64,000 nt of DNA, from positions 124,001-188,000 of the forward strand of contig NZ_KK088650.1 in NCBI RefSeq assembly GCF_000600975.2, given 5' to 3'. Positions 55,997 through 64,000 of the stretch are shown here, piece by piece. Position 1 is the stretch's first letter; every line of letters starts with the position of its first letter. Both the position numbers and the translations under genes were made by a program. The DNA comes from Limimaricola hongkongensis DSM 17492. GTDB lineage: Bacteria; Pseudomonadota; Alphaproteobacteria; Rhodobacterales; Rhodobacteraceae. Below the pieces are notes generated by a model. That model was given only the letters and a program-made list of their open reading frames with translations. It did not search any database and had not been told where the DNA came from.

Positions 55997-57307
55997 TCAG
56001 CCTTTGGGCCGCGCGTCGACGACGCGTTTCGCCTTGCCCTCTGAGCGCTGGATCGTGCCGCAGGGCTGGATCTCGACCTTGCACGACACGCCGACCACGC
56101 TTTTCACATGGCCGATCAGCTCGCGCGCGGCGGCCTGCGCCCCGGCCTCGTCGCCATCGACCTTGCACTCGCAATGGATGCACATCTCGTCCATCCGGCC
56201 CTTGCGCGACAGGTGGATCTGGTAATGCGGGGCGAGGCCCGCGCATTTCAGGATCTGCTCCTCGATCTGGGTCGGGAAGACGTTGACGCCGCGCAGGATG
56301 ATCATGTCGTCGCTGCGCCCCGTCACCTTCTCCATCCGCCGCATCGATCGCGCGGTGCCCGGAAGCAGCCGCGTCAGGTCGCGGGTGCGGTAGCGGATGA
56401 TCGGGAAGGCCTCCTTGGTGAGCGAGGTGAAGACCAGCTCGCCTTCCTGTCCGTCCTCGACCGGCTCGCCGGTCTCGGGGTCGATGATCTCCGGGTAGAA
56501 GTGATCTTCCCAGATATGCAGCCCGTCCTTGGTCTCGACGCATTCCTGCGCCACGCCCGGTCCCATCACCTCAGACAGGCCGAAGATGTCGACCGCGTCC
56601 ATGTCGAAGGCCTGCTCGATCTCCTCGCGCATCGCGTTGGTCCAGGGCTCGGCGCCGAAGATGCCGGTCCTGAGCGAGCTTTCGCGCGGGTCGAGCCCGG
56701 CGGCGCGGTAGGCGTCGAGGATCGACAGCATGTAGGAGGGCGTGACCATGATGATCGAGGGCTTGAAATCCTCGATCAGGGTGATCTGCCGCTCGGTCAT
56801 GCCGCCCGAGACCGGGACCACGGTGCAGCCCAGACGCTCGGCCCCGTAATGGGCGCCAAGGCCGCCGGTGAACAGGCCGTAGCCATAGGCGACGTGGCAG
56901 ATGTCGCCCGGCGCGCCGCCCGCGGCGCGGATCGACCGGGCCATCACGTCGGCCCATGTGTCGATGTCGTTTTGCGTATAGGCCACCACGGTCGGCTTGC
57001 CGGTGGTGCCCGAGGAGGCGTGCAGCCGCGCGATCTGGCTTTGCGGCACGGCGAACATGCCGAAGGGATAGTTGTCGCGCAGATCCTGCTTCACGGTGAA
57101 GGGGAATTTCTTCAGGTCCGACAGGCTGTGCAGGTCGTCGGGGTGGACGCCCGCCGCGTCGAATTTCGCGCGGTAGAAGGGCGAGCCCTCATAGGCGCGC
57201 TGCAAGGTCTGCTTCATTCGTTTCAGCTGCAGCGCCGCGATCTCGTCGCGCGAGGCGGTCTCGATCGGATCGAGGGGCGCGCGCGCCCCGGTGGGTCTGG
57301 TGAGCAT
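55997..57307 (-). CDS. paaK: Phenylacetate--CoA ligase
   Basis: This 436-residue ANL enzyme activates phenylacetate with ATP and CoA. Family motifs are FPFTVKQDLRDNYPFGMFAVP, HASSGTTGKPTVVAYT (ATP loop), GLSEVMGPGVAQEC, YRTRDLTRLLPG and the C-terminal RGVNVFPTQIEEQI with Lys in EGKAKRVVD. The ATG at 57307 follows a purine-rich GGGAGGA. It commits phenylacetate to the epoxidase route. Confidence 0.96.
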   Translation of the reverse strand: MLTRPTGARAPLDPIETASRDEIAALQLKRMKQTLQRAYEGSPFYRAKFDAAGVHPDDLHSLSDLKKFPFTVKQDLRDNYPFGMFAVPQSQIARLHASSGTTGKPTVVAYTQNDIDTWADVMARSIRAAGGAPGDICHVAYGYGLFTGGLGAHYGAERLGCTVVPVSGGMTERQITLIEDFKPSIIMVTPSYMLSILDAYRAAGLDPRESSLRTGIFGAEPWTNAMREEIEQAFDMDAVDIFGLSEVMGPGVAQECVETKDGLHIWEDHFYPEIIDPETGEPVEDGQEGELVFTSLTKEAFPIIRYRTRDLTRLLPGTARSMRRMEKVTGRSDDMIILRGVNVFPTQIEEQILKCAGLAPHYQIHLSRKGRMDEMCIHCECKVDGDEAGAQAAARELIGHVKSVVGVSCKVEIQPCGTIQRSEGKAKRVVDARPKG

Positions 57308-57348
57308 GTCGTCCTCCCTCTGGCGCCCTCCCGAGGCGCCGCATCTGT

Positions 57349-57792
57349 TCACTTGGCGCGCGGTGTCACCACGCGCGAATTGCCGCGAAAGCTGGCGATC
57401 AGCGTGCCGTCCTCGCGGTGCACCGCCACGTCGTAGAGCCCCGACCGCCCGGCCCGCGTCACCTCCCGTCCGGTGCCGGTCAGCACGTCGCCCAGACGCC
57501 CCGGCGCGTGGTAGGTGATGTCGCATTGCACGCCGACGGCCCTGTAATCATAGCTGTTGGCCGCGAAGGCAAAGACGCTGTCGGCAAAGGCGAAGGTCAG
57601 CCCGCCATGCAGCGTGCCATGGCCGTTCACCATGTCCTCGCGCACGCGCATCCGCATCACGGCGGTGCCGGGGCCGACCTCCACGAGCTCCATCCCCATC
57701 GCCTTGCTGGCGGTGTCCTCGTCCCACATTTCCTGCGTGCGCTTTTCGGCCTGCGCCTGCGGGGTGAGCACCGTTTCCACCGCGCCGCTCAT
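57349..57792 (-). CDS. paaI: Hydroxyphenylacetyl-CoA thioesterase PaaI
   Basis: This 147-residue hotdog thioesterase has the PaaI signature NGHGTLHGGLTFAFADSVFAFAANSYD. It is thought to free CoA from dead-end aromatic thioesters. The ATG at 57792 overlaps the paaG stop by 4 bp. It is more typical of true PaaI than the two other hotdog proteins at 29.8-30.8 kb, which belong to a different operon. Confidence 0.93.
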   Translation of the reverse strand: MSGAVETVLTPQAQAEKRTQEMWDEDTASKAMGMELVEVGPGTAVMRMRVREDMVNGHGTLHGGLTFAFADSVFAFAANSYDYRAVGVQCDITYHAPGRLGDVLTGTGREVTRAGRSGLYDVAVHREDGTLIASFRGNSRVVTPRAK

Positions 57793-58586
57793 TGCGCGCG
57801 CCCGGTGAAGACCGGCTCCCGCTTTTCGGTGAAGGCGCGCACGCCCTCGGCGTAATCGGGCGAAAACCCCGCCTGGCGTTGCAGGTCGCGTTCGAGGTCG
57901 AGGCTCGCGTCGAGATCCTGACCGCCGGCGGCCTGGATCGCCTGCTTGGTCAGCCCGTAACCATGGGTCGGCCCCTTGGCCATCGACGCGGCCAGCGCGC
58001 TGGCCTCCTCCATCAGTGCCGCATCCGGCACCGCGCGCCAGATCAGCCCCCATTCGGCGGCCTGGGAGGCGGGCAGGGGGGCGCCGGTCAGCGCCAGCGC
58101 CTTGGCCCGCGCCTCGCCCAGCGCCCGGGTCAGGGTCCAGGTGCCGCCCGAATCCGGCACGAGGCCGAGCTTGGCAAAGGATTGGATGAAGCGCGCGCTT
58201 TCGCCCGCCAGAACGATGTCGCAGGCGATGGCGAGGTTCGCGCCCGCGCCCGCCGCCACGCCGTTGACCGCGCAGATCACCGGTTTCGGCAGCGCCCGGA
58301 TCGCGCGCACCAACGGGTTCCACAGATTGCCGATCGTCTCGCCGAGATCGGGCGCGCCGCCTTCGGCGTCGGGGTGCCGCTGACCCAGATCCTGCCCGGC
58401 GCAAAACCCGCGCTCCGCACCGGTGAGCAGCACCGCACGCACCGCGTCATCCTTGGCCGCCCGACCGATCGCCGCGCGCAGGGCCGCGTGCAGGTCGGGG
58501 GTGAAGGCGTTCAGCCGCTCGGGCCGGTTCAGCGTCAGGCGCAGCACGCCATCCGTCAGGTCTTCGAGCAGAACAGGCTCGGTCAT
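57789..58586 (-). CDS. paaG: 1,2-epoxyphenylacetyl-CoA isomerase PaaG
   Basis: This 265-residue crotonase-fold isomerase turns the epoxide into oxepin-CoA and shifts double bonds later in the route. Family sequence is ERGFCAGQDLGQRH, VNGVAAGAGANLAIACDIVLA and FAKLGLVPDSGGTWTLTRALG, in which the Asp of VPDSGGTW is the PaaG catalytic residue. It is the first gene of the operon. Its promoter is shared, back-to-back, with livK. Confidence 0.93.
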   Translation of the reverse strand: MTEPVLLEDLTDGVLRLTLNRPERLNAFTPDLHAALRAAIGRAAKDDAVRAVLLTGAERGFCAGQDLGQRHPDAEGGAPDLGETIGNLWNPLVRAIRALPKPVICAVNGVAAGAGANLAIACDIVLAGESARFIQSFAKLGLVPDSGGTWTLTRALGEARAKALALTGAPLPASQAAEWGLIWRAVPDAALMEEASALAASMAKGPTHGYGLTKQAIQAAGGQDLDASLDLERDLQRQAGFSPDYAEGVRAFTEKREPVFTGRAQ

Positions 58587-58764
58587 GGTCCCTCCCACAG
58601 GTCGTGCAGGCCCCGGTTTCGCGCCGGGCCTTCTCCTCAAAGGGGCACGGAAACGAGGTTTCTTCGGAAAAAATGTGTTGCATGGGGGACGCGGCTGGTC
58701 AATGAATAAAGCGTCACGGAATGCCGAAAATGCTTTGCCGGATGTGACGAAAGGGAGGAATGAC
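58587..58764. promoter_or_regulatory. Divergent paaG/livK control region
   Basis: This 178-bp gap has a hairpin-like GAAAC-GAG-GTTTC at 58650-58662 and an A-rich tract near 58666-58673. A weak livK promoter candidate is present (TTGCAT 58678-58683, 17 bp, AATGAA 58701-58706). TGTGTTGCA near 58675-58682 resembles TGTGCGTTGCA near 54980-54989 upstream of paaA. Confidence 0.4.
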
Positions 58765-59907
58765 ATGACAAGACAAGCCGTTGCCGCCGGCATCTCGGCG
58801 CTGGCCCTGCTGGCGGGCGCCCCCGCCCTGGCCGAGATCAGGATCGGCGCCTCGCTCGCCATCACCGGCCCCGCCGCCTTTCTGGGCGACCCCGAGGCAA
58901 AGACGCTGGAGATGCTGGTCGAGGAGCTGAACGCATCGGGCGGCATCAACGGCGAGGAAGTCGAGCTGATCGTCTATGACGACGGCGCCGACCCCAACAA
59001 GGCGCGCACCTTCGCGACCCGTCTCATCGAGGAGGACGAGGTGGTCGCGGTGATCGGCGGCTCCTCCACCGGGGCGACCATGGCGATGGCGCCGCTTTTC
59101 GCCGATTACGAGATCCCCTTCATCAGCCTCGCGGGCGCGGTGGTCATCATCGACCCGGTGCAGGAATTCGTCTTCAAGACGCCGCATACCGACCGCATGG
59201 CCTGCGAGAAGATCTTTGCCGACATCACGTCGCGCGGGCTCTCCAGGGTCGGGCTGATCTCGGGCACCGGCGGCTTCGGCGCCTCCATGCGCGAACAATG
59301 CCTGTCGGTGGCCGAGGCCTCCGGCGTCGAGATCGTCGCCGATGAAAGCTATGGCGGCTCCGACAGCGACATGACCCCGCAGCTCACCAACATCGCCGCC
59401 ACCGACGGGATCGAGGCGATCGTGAACCCCGGCTTCGGACAGGGCCCGGCGGTGGTCACCCGCAACTACGCCCAGCTCGGTCTCGACCTGCCGTTCTACC
59501 AAAGCCACGGCGTCGCCTCGGACGAGTTCATCAAGCTCGCCGGTGACTCGGCCAACGGCGTGCGCCTGCCCGCCACGCCGCTCTTGATCCCCGATCAGCT
59601 CGCCGAGGACGACGTGCAGCGCCAGCCGGTGCAGGACTACATCGCCGCCTACGAGGAAGCCTACGGCGAAAAGCCCTCGACCTTCGGCGGCTATGCCTAT
59701 GACGCGTTCCACCTGCTGGTCGACGCAATCGAGCGGGCCGGATCGACCGATCCGGTCGAGATCCGCGATGCGCTCGAGGCGACCGAGGGGCATGCGGGCG
59801 TCACCGGCGTCTATTCCTTCTCGCCCGAGGACCACATGGGCCTCGACCTTTCGGCCTTCCGCATCCTCGAGATCGAGGATGGCGGCTGGACGCCGGTCGA
59901 ACAGTAA
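58765..59907 (+). CDS. livK: ABC transporter periplasmic substrate-binding protein (LivK-type)
   Basis: This 380-residue binding protein has signal peptide MTRQAVAAGISALALLAGAPALA. The type I periplasmic fold follows: IRIGASLAITGPAAFLGDPEAKTLEMLVEELNASGGINGEEV and VIGGSSTGATMAMAPLFADYEIP. The family covers branched-chain amino acids and also many aromatic acids and amides. It is divergent from paaG, so phenylacetate or a related aromatic acid is a candidate ligand; this is inference. The ATG at 58765 follows GGGAGGA. Confidence 0.9.
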   Translation: MTRQAVAAGISALALLAGAPALAEIRIGASLAITGPAAFLGDPEAKTLEMLVEELNASGGINGEEVELIVYDDGADPNKARTFATRLIEEDEVVAVIGGSSTGATMAMAPLFADYEIPFISLAGAVVIIDPVQEFVFKTPHTDRMACEKIFADITSRGLSRVGLISGTGGFGASMREQCLSVAEASGVEIVADESYGGSDSDMTPQLTNIAATDGIEAIVNPGFGQGPAVVTRNYAQLGLDLPFYQSHGVASDEFIKLAGDSANGVRLPATPLLIPDQLAEDDVQRQPVQDYIAAYEEAYGEKPSTFGGYAYDAFHLLVDAIERAGSTDPVEIRDALEATEGHAGVTGVYSFSPEDHMGLDLSAFRILEIEDGGWTPVEQ

Positions 59908-59919
59908 AAGGGACGCATC

Positions 59920-60792
59920 TTGTCGGAGCTTCTGCAATTTCTCGTCTCGGGGCTCACGGTGGGCGCGATCTACGCGGCCATCGCCCTCGGCTTCACGCTG
60001 ATCTACAACGCCTCGGGCGTGGTGAACTTTGCCCAGGGCGAGTTCGTGGTGATCGGCGGCATGACGGCGGCGGCGCTGATCGGCGCGGGCGTGCCGGTCT
60101 GGATCGCAGCACCCCTGGCGGTGGTCGCGGGCATGCTGGTGGGCGTCGCGCTTTACCGCGCCGCGATCAGGCCCGCGCGCGAGGCGCCTCTGGTCTCGCT
60201 GATCATCATCACGATCGGCGCCAGCATCTTCCTGCGCGGCGCCATGCAGGCGGTCTTCGACAAGCAGATCCATCGCTATGACGGCTTCTCCGGCGACGCG
60301 CCCCTGCGCGTCGGGGGGGCCACCATCCTGCCGCAGAGCCTGTGGATCATCGGCGGCAGCATCGCGGTCTTTGCCTTTCTCGCGTGGTTCCTGAACCGCA
60401 CGCGGGCCGGGCGGGGCATCAAGGCCACGGCTTCGAACCGCATGGCCGCGGCGCTGGTCGGCATCAACACCGGGCGGGCAATGAACCTGTCCTTCGCGCT
60501 TTCGGCCGCCATCGGCGCGCTGGCGGGCGTGCTGGCGACGCCGGTCACCTTCACCAGCTACGATGTCGGCGTTCTGATGGCGCTCAAGGGCTTTTCGGCC
60601 ACCATGCTGGGCGGCGTCGGCTCGCCGCTGGGTGCGCTGGCGGGCGGGCTGCTGATCGGGCTGATCGAGGCGATGACGGCGGGCTACATCTCGTCGGACT
60701 ACAAGGACGCCTCCGCCTTCGTCGTCATCCTCCTGGTGCTGTTTTTGCGACCCCAGGGCCTGTTCGGCGCGCGCATCACGGAGCGGGTGTGA
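59920..60792 (+). CDS. livH: ABC transporter permease (LivH-type)
   Basis: This 290-residue inner-membrane permease has about 8 membrane helices. The sequence LQFLVSGLTVGAIYAAIALGFTLIYNASGVVNFAQGEFVVIGGM is the standard LivH start, and SNRMAAALVGINTGRAMNLSFALSA is the cytoplasmic EAA-like loop. The start is a TTG at 59920 with AAGGGA upstream, 12 bp after livK. Its stop overlaps livM (TGATG). Confidence 0.93.
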   Translation: MSELLQFLVSGLTVGAIYAAIALGFTLIYNASGVVNFAQGEFVVIGGMTAAALIGAGVPVWIAAPLAVVAGMLVGVALYRAAIRPAREAPLVSLIIITIGASIFLRGAMQAVFDKQIHRYDGFSGDAPLRVGGATILPQSLWIIGGSIAVFAFLAWFLNRTRAGRGIKATASNRMAAALVGINTGRAMNLSFALSAAIGALAGVLATPVTFTSYDVGVLMALKGFSATMLGGVGSPLGALAGGLLIGLIEAMTAGYISSDYKDASAFVVILLVLFLRPQGLFGARITERV

Positions 60793-61829
60793 TGGCGGGG
60801 CAGGGGACGACCACCGATGCCGCGCCGGCCGACACCGGGCGCCATGCGTATTTGAAGAATGGTGAAGCAAGACGGCCGCGCATCGGGCCGGGGCTGCGCA
60901 CCTTCCTGATCTTTGCCGTGCTGGTGGGCCTGGGCGCGCTCATCTTTCCATCGAGCTACTTCTACCGGGTCGGCACGCTCGTGTGGATCAACACGCTTGC
61001 CGTCACCGGCATCGTCGTGCTGCTGGGCTATGTCGGCCTCGTCAGTCTCGGCCATGCGGGGTTCTTCGCCATCGGCGCCTATGCCACCGCGATCCTGCCC
61101 AGCTATGGCATCCCCTCGCCGCTGGCGATGCTCGCGGGCGTGGGGATGGCGGGGGGGCTGGCGCTCATCGTCGGGCGGCCGATCCTGAAGCTCTCGGGCT
61201 ATTACCTCGCCATCGCGACGCTGGGCTTGGGCATGCTGATCTGGATGGTGCTGTCCAAGGAGGCGTGGCTCACCGGCGGGCCTGACGGCATGGTCGTGTC
61301 GGGGATGAATGCGCGCAACCTGTTCAAGCTGGTGGGGCTGAAGCTCAAATCCGCCGAGGCGTGGTACTGGGTCGCGGGTTTTGCCGCCGCCACCGGCGCG
61401 GCGATCGCCGTGAACCTCGCAAGGAGTCCCTCGGGGCGGGCGCTGCGCGCGATCCACGACAGCGACGTCGCCGCGCGCTCGCTCGGCGTCGACGTGGCAA
61501 GGGCCAAGTCGCGCGCCTTCGTGATCTCGGCCATCTACGCCGCCGTGGCGGGCGCGCTCTTGGCATTGGCCAACGGCTACATCACGCCGGAGACCGGCGG
61601 TTTCATGCATTCGGTCGAAATGGTCACCATGGCGGTGCTGGGCGGCGCGACATCGGTGTTCGGCGCGCTCGTGGGCGCGCTGATCCTCACCGCGCTGCCG
61701 CAGGTGCTCACCGTCTTCGCCGATTACGAGCACATGGTGCTGGGCGGCATCATGGTCGTCACCATGATCGCGATGCGCCGCGGCCTCGTGCCCTTCATCG
61801 CCGACCTGTGGAACCGGAGGAAATCATGA
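60792..61829 (+). CDS. livM: ABC transporter permease (LivM-type) with repeat-derived N-terminus
   Basis: This 345-residue permease partner of LivH has about 9-10 helices from residue ~36 (RTFLIFAVLVGLGALIF, VLLGYVGLVSLGHAGFFAIGAYATA). The cytoplasmic loop is IHDSDVAARSLGVDVARAKSRAFVISA. The first ~35 residues are polar, and residues 19-25 (AYLKNGE) are encoded exactly by copy F of the dispersed 21-bp repeat. The start at 60792 overlaps the livH stop and has GGAG upstream, so the tail appears to be translated. Confidence 0.92.
   Translation: MAGQGTTTDAAPADTGRHAYLKNGEARRPRIGPGLRTFLIFAVLVGLGALIFPSSYFYRVGTLVWINTLAVTGIVVLLGYVGLVSLGHAGFFAIGAYATAILPSYGIPSPLAMLAGVGMAGGLALIVGRPILKLSGYYLAIATLGLGMLIWMVLSKEAWLTGGPDGMVVSGMNARNLFKLVGLKLKSAEAWYWVAGFAAATGAAIAVNLARSPSGRALRAIHDSDVAARSLGVDVARAKSRAFVISAIYAAVAGALLALANGYITPETGGFMHSVEMVTMAVLGGATSVFGALVGALILTALPQVLTVFADYEHMVLGGIMVVTMIAMRRGLVPFIADLWNRRKS
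60846..60866 (+). repeat. Repeat copy F (21-bp core) inside livM
   Basis: The core GCGTATTT-GAA-GAATGGTGAA is in frame with livM and encodes AYLKNGE. It is the only copy within an intact gene. The bases before it, GACACCGGGCG, also occur before copy C. Confidence 0.8.
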
Positions 61830-62614
61830 GCCTCGAGATCGACGGCATCGGCATCGCCTTCGGCGGCATCAAGGCGGTGGATGATGTGAGCTTCACCGCC
61901 AAGCCCGGCGAGGTGACATCGATCATCGGCCCCAACGGCGCGGGCAAGACGACGCTCTTCAACCTCGTCTCGGGCGTTTATACCGCCAGCGCGGGCCGCG
62001 TGCGCATCGACGGGCAGGACGTGACCGGCCTGCCGGCCCACGCGCTGGCACGCCGCGGCATGGCGCGCACCTTCCAGAACCTGCAGGTCTTTCCGCAGAT
62101 GTCCGCGCTCGACAACGTCATGACCGGCTGCCACATGCAGGAGAAATCGAACCTGCTGGCCGACCTGCTGGGCCTTGGCTCGGCACGGCGCGAGACGCAG
62201 AAAAGCCGCGCCAGCGCCATGGCGGCCTTGGCGCGCGCGGGGCTGGCCGAGCTGGCGCACCGCCCGGCCTCGGAAATGTCCTATGGTCAGCTCAAGCGGC
62301 TCGAGATCGCCCGCGCGCTCGTCACCGGCTGCACCATCCTGCTGCTCGACGAACCGGCGGCGGGCTGCAACGCGGTCGAGACCCGCGAGGTCGACGACCT
62401 CATTCATGCCATCGCCGCCGAAGGAAAGACCGTGGTGCTGATCGAACACGACATGCGCATGGTCATGCGCATCTCGTCGCATATCGTCGTGCTCGACCAG
62501 GGCCGCAAGATCGCCGAAGGCGGCCCCGAAGAGATCCGCCAGAACCCCCACGTCATCGCCGCCTATCTCGGCGCCCATGGCGCCGCCGAAGCCGAGGCCG
62601 CCGCCCATGCATGA
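61826..62614 (+). CDS. livG: ABC transporter ATP-binding protein (LivG-type)
   Basis: This 262-residue ATPase has Walker A GPNGAGKT near residue 36 and the LivG-specific RTFQNLQVFPQMSALDNVMTG. The signature-like loop is EMSYGQLKRLEIARAL, with Tyr-Gly in place of SGG. Walker B is ILLLDEPAAG, and the switch His is in IEHDM. It overlaps livM by 4 bp and the livF start by 8 bp. Confidence 0.94.
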   Translation: MSLEIDGIGIAFGGIKAVDDVSFTAKPGEVTSIIGPNGAGKTTLFNLVSGVYTASAGRVRIDGQDVTGLPAHALARRGMARTFQNLQVFPQMSALDNVMTGCHMQEKSNLLADLLGLGSARRETQKSRASAMAALARAGLAELAHRPASEMSYGQLKRLEIARALVTGCTILLLDEPAAGCNAVETREVDDLIHAIAAEGKTVVLIEHDMRMVMRISSHIVVLDQGRKIAEGGPEEIRQNPHVIAAYLGAHGAAEAEAAAHA

Positions 62615-63317
62615 TCCGCTATTGTCCATCGAGGGCCTGCGCACCGCCTATGGCCCGATCGAGGTGCTGCACGGGGTCGACCTCATCGTCAACGAGGGCG
62701 AGATCGTCTCGCTCGTCGGCGCCAACGGCGCGGGCAAGACCACGCTGATGCGCTGCATCTCGGGCGTGCAGCCGGTGAAGGCGGGCGCGATCCGGCTCGC
62801 GGGCGAGGATCTCACCCGGCGCCCCGATCACGCGCGCGCGGGCTTGGGCATCGCGCATTCGCCCGAGGGGCGGCAGATCTTCGGCGATCTGAGCGTGGCC
62901 GAGAACCTGCGGCTCGGCGGCTATCACCGGACCGACGATCTCGGCGCGGATCTGGAGGAGGTCTATGGCCTTTTCCCGATCCTGCGCGACAAGGCGGCGC
63001 TGCCCGCGGGCGGGCTCTCGGGCGGGCAGCAGCAGATGCTCGCCATCGGCCGCGCCATCATGGGGCGGCCCAAGCTCATGCTGCTCGACGAGCCGTCGAT
63101 GGGCCTCGCGCCGGTGCTGGTGGACCAGGTTCTTGCGGTCGTGAAATCGCTGCGCGATCGCGGCGTCACGCTGCTGATGGTCGAGCAGAACGCCTATGCC
63201 GCGCTGTCGATCGCCGATCGCGGCTATGTCATGGAGCAGGGCGAGATCACGCTCTCGGGCGCAGCGTCGGAGCTGATCGCCGATCCGCGCATCCGAGAGG
63301 CCTATCTCGGGGCCTGA
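62607..63317 (+). CDS. livF: ABC transporter ATP-binding protein (LivF-type)
   Basis: This 236-residue ATPase has Walker A GANGAGKT near residue 34 and the LivF marker GIAHSPEGRQIFGDLSVAENL. The signature is LSGGQQQMLAIGRAI, Walker B is LMLLDEPSMGL, and MVEQN is present. The ATG at 62607 lies inside the end of livG. It completes the importer. A 72-bp gap with no clear terminator precedes the aldolase gene. Confidence 0.94.
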   Translation: MHDPLLSIEGLRTAYGPIEVLHGVDLIVNEGEIVSLVGANGAGKTTLMRCISGVQPVKAGAIRLAGEDLTRRPDHARAGLGIAHSPEGRQIFGDLSVAENLRLGGYHRTDDLGADLEEVYGLFPILRDKAALPAGGLSGGQQQMLAIGRAIMGRPKLMLLDEPSMGLAPVLVDQVLAVVKSLRDRGVTLLMVEQNAYAALSIADRGYVMEQGEITLSGAASELIADPRIREAYLGA

Positions 63318-63389
63318 CGGGCGGGGCTTGTTTCGCCTGGAAATTGCGAGGAAGGTCGCCCCGACAGATCTGGCGGGGGACCTTCGAGC

Positions 63390-64000
63390 ATGACGATTTT
63401 CACCGGCCTCTCGGCCTTTCCGATCACCCCGGCGGACGAGGCTGGCCGCATCGACACCTATGTGCTCTCGCGCCTGCTGGACCGGCTCTGCGTGGCCGGG
63501 GTCGATTCCATCGGCCTTCTGGGCAGCACCGGCAGCTATGCCTATCTGTCGCAGGCGGAACGCGGGCGCGCGGTTGCCGCCGCCGTGGAGGCCGTGGCGG
63601 GGCGGGTGCCGCTGATCGCGGGCGTCGGCACGCTGCGCACCGATGACGCCGTCGCGCTGGCGCGGGACGCAAAGCGGAAAGGGGCCGACGGGCTGCTTCT
63701 GGCGCCCATCTCCTATACGCCGCTGACCGAGGGCGAGGTGTTCGAGCATTTTCGCGCCGTCGCCGCCGCGACCGATCTGCCGCTGTGCATCTACAACAAC
63801 CCCGGCACCACGCATTTCACCTTTTCCCTGCCGCTGCTGCGGCGGCTCGCCGATCTGCCCGGCATCAGAGCCGTGAAGATGCCGCTGCCGGGCGAGGGCG
63901 GTCTGACAGAGGATCTGGCCCGCCTGCGCGGCGCGCTGCCAGAGGGTTTCTCGATCGGCTACAGCGGTGACTGGGGCTGCGCCAAGGCGCTGCTTGCGGG
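63390..64000 (+). CDS. DHDPS-family aldolase/synthase (cut by window edge)
   Basis: The first ~203 residues of a dapA-like TIM-barrel Schiff-base enzyme are visible: MTIFTGLSAFPITPADEAGRID, GSTGSYAYLSQAERGRAV (a variant of the GTTGE motif) and CIYNNPGTTHFTF with the catalytic Tyr region. The Schiff-base Lys is in VKMPLPG. The S/G changes in the substrate loop argue against true dihydrodipicolinate synthase. It more likely belongs with the keto-acid aldolases. The Shine-Dalgarno sequence is weak (GGGGA). Confidence 0.85.
   Translation, partial: MTIFTGLSAFPITPADEAGRIDTYVLSRLLDRLCVAGVDSIGLLGSTGSYAYLSQAERGRAVAAAVEAVAGRVPLIAGVGTLRTDDAVALARDAKRKGADGLLLAPISYTPLTEGEVFEHFRAVAAATDLPLCIYNNPGTTHFTFSLPLLRRLADLPGIRAVKMPLPGEGGLTEDLARLRGALPEGFSIGYSGDWGCAKALLA

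Overview
The window is a high-GC alphaproteobacterial chromosome segment, most likely from the Rhodobacteraceae (Rhodobacterales). This rests on gene content and style: dense overlapping operons, a fused malic enzyme, MeaB, PaaX-controlled phenylacetate genes, an RSP_7527-like small protein and a DmdC/FadE-type acyl-CoA dehydrogenase beside a thiolase, GST and FadB. Genus cannot be decided from the sequence alone. Nearly all of it is ordinary core genome. No IS element, integrase, prophage, CRISPR array or rRNA was found. Two tRNA genes are present, Gly(UCC) and Ser(GCU).

Layout. 1-8.7 kb: start of hrpB (cut by the window edge), rpmB, a MeaB-type GTPase, a small lipoprotein, lepA, one AT-rich foreign-looking ATPase gene, a DUF3072 protein, a hydrolase, a small membrane protein and glyA. 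8.9-14.3 kb: nadK, propionyl-CoA synthetase, fused malic enzyme and a second DUF3072 protein. 14.4-19 kb: a tightly overlapped nucleoside salvage operon (cdd-deoA-deoB-add-upp). 19-21.5 kb: a SPOR protein with four cysteine-pair modules and an M48-like protein whose zinc motif is lost. 21.6-30 kb: a fatty-acid oxidation group (two MerR regulators, acyl-CoA dehydrogenase, GST, thiolase, FadB) facing two PaaI thioesterases and a MATE pump. 32-41 kb: pyrD, DUF952, a 5'-nucleotidase, an SH3 lipoprotein, a YedK/HMCES protein, tRNA-Gly, an FMN hydroxy-acid dehydrogenase, trpA, a VOC protein, ychF and a GNAT enzyme. 41-43.8 kb: a UdgX-type uracil-DNA-binding protein paired with a radical SAM repair protein. 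44-63 kb: tRNA-Ser, a fused indolepyruvate:ferredoxin oxidoreductase with a divergent Lrp regulator, a full phenylacetyl-CoA oxidation operon (paaG-I-K-X-A-B-C-D-E-Z-Y) and a divergent branched-chain-type ABC importer (livKHMGF). The window ends inside a DHDPS-family aldolase gene.

How it fits together. The 44-63 kb block reads as one aromatic catabolic neighbourhood. Arylpyruvates from aromatic amino acids can become aryl-CoA through the oxidoreductase. Free phenylacetate is activated by PaaK. Both then enter the PaaABCDE epoxidase, PaaG and PaaZ. The late beta-oxidation steps (PaaF, PaaH, PaaJ) have no dedicated genes here and may be supplied by general enzymes such as the FadB and thiolase at 21-26 kb.

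Least explained items: the AT-rich P-loop ATPase gene after lepA; a dispersed 21-bp repeat with an invariant 8-bp and 10-bp block around three variable bases, present six times and once inside livM; and a perfect 38-bp palindrome upstream of the YedK/HMCES gene. All counts here were made by eye.
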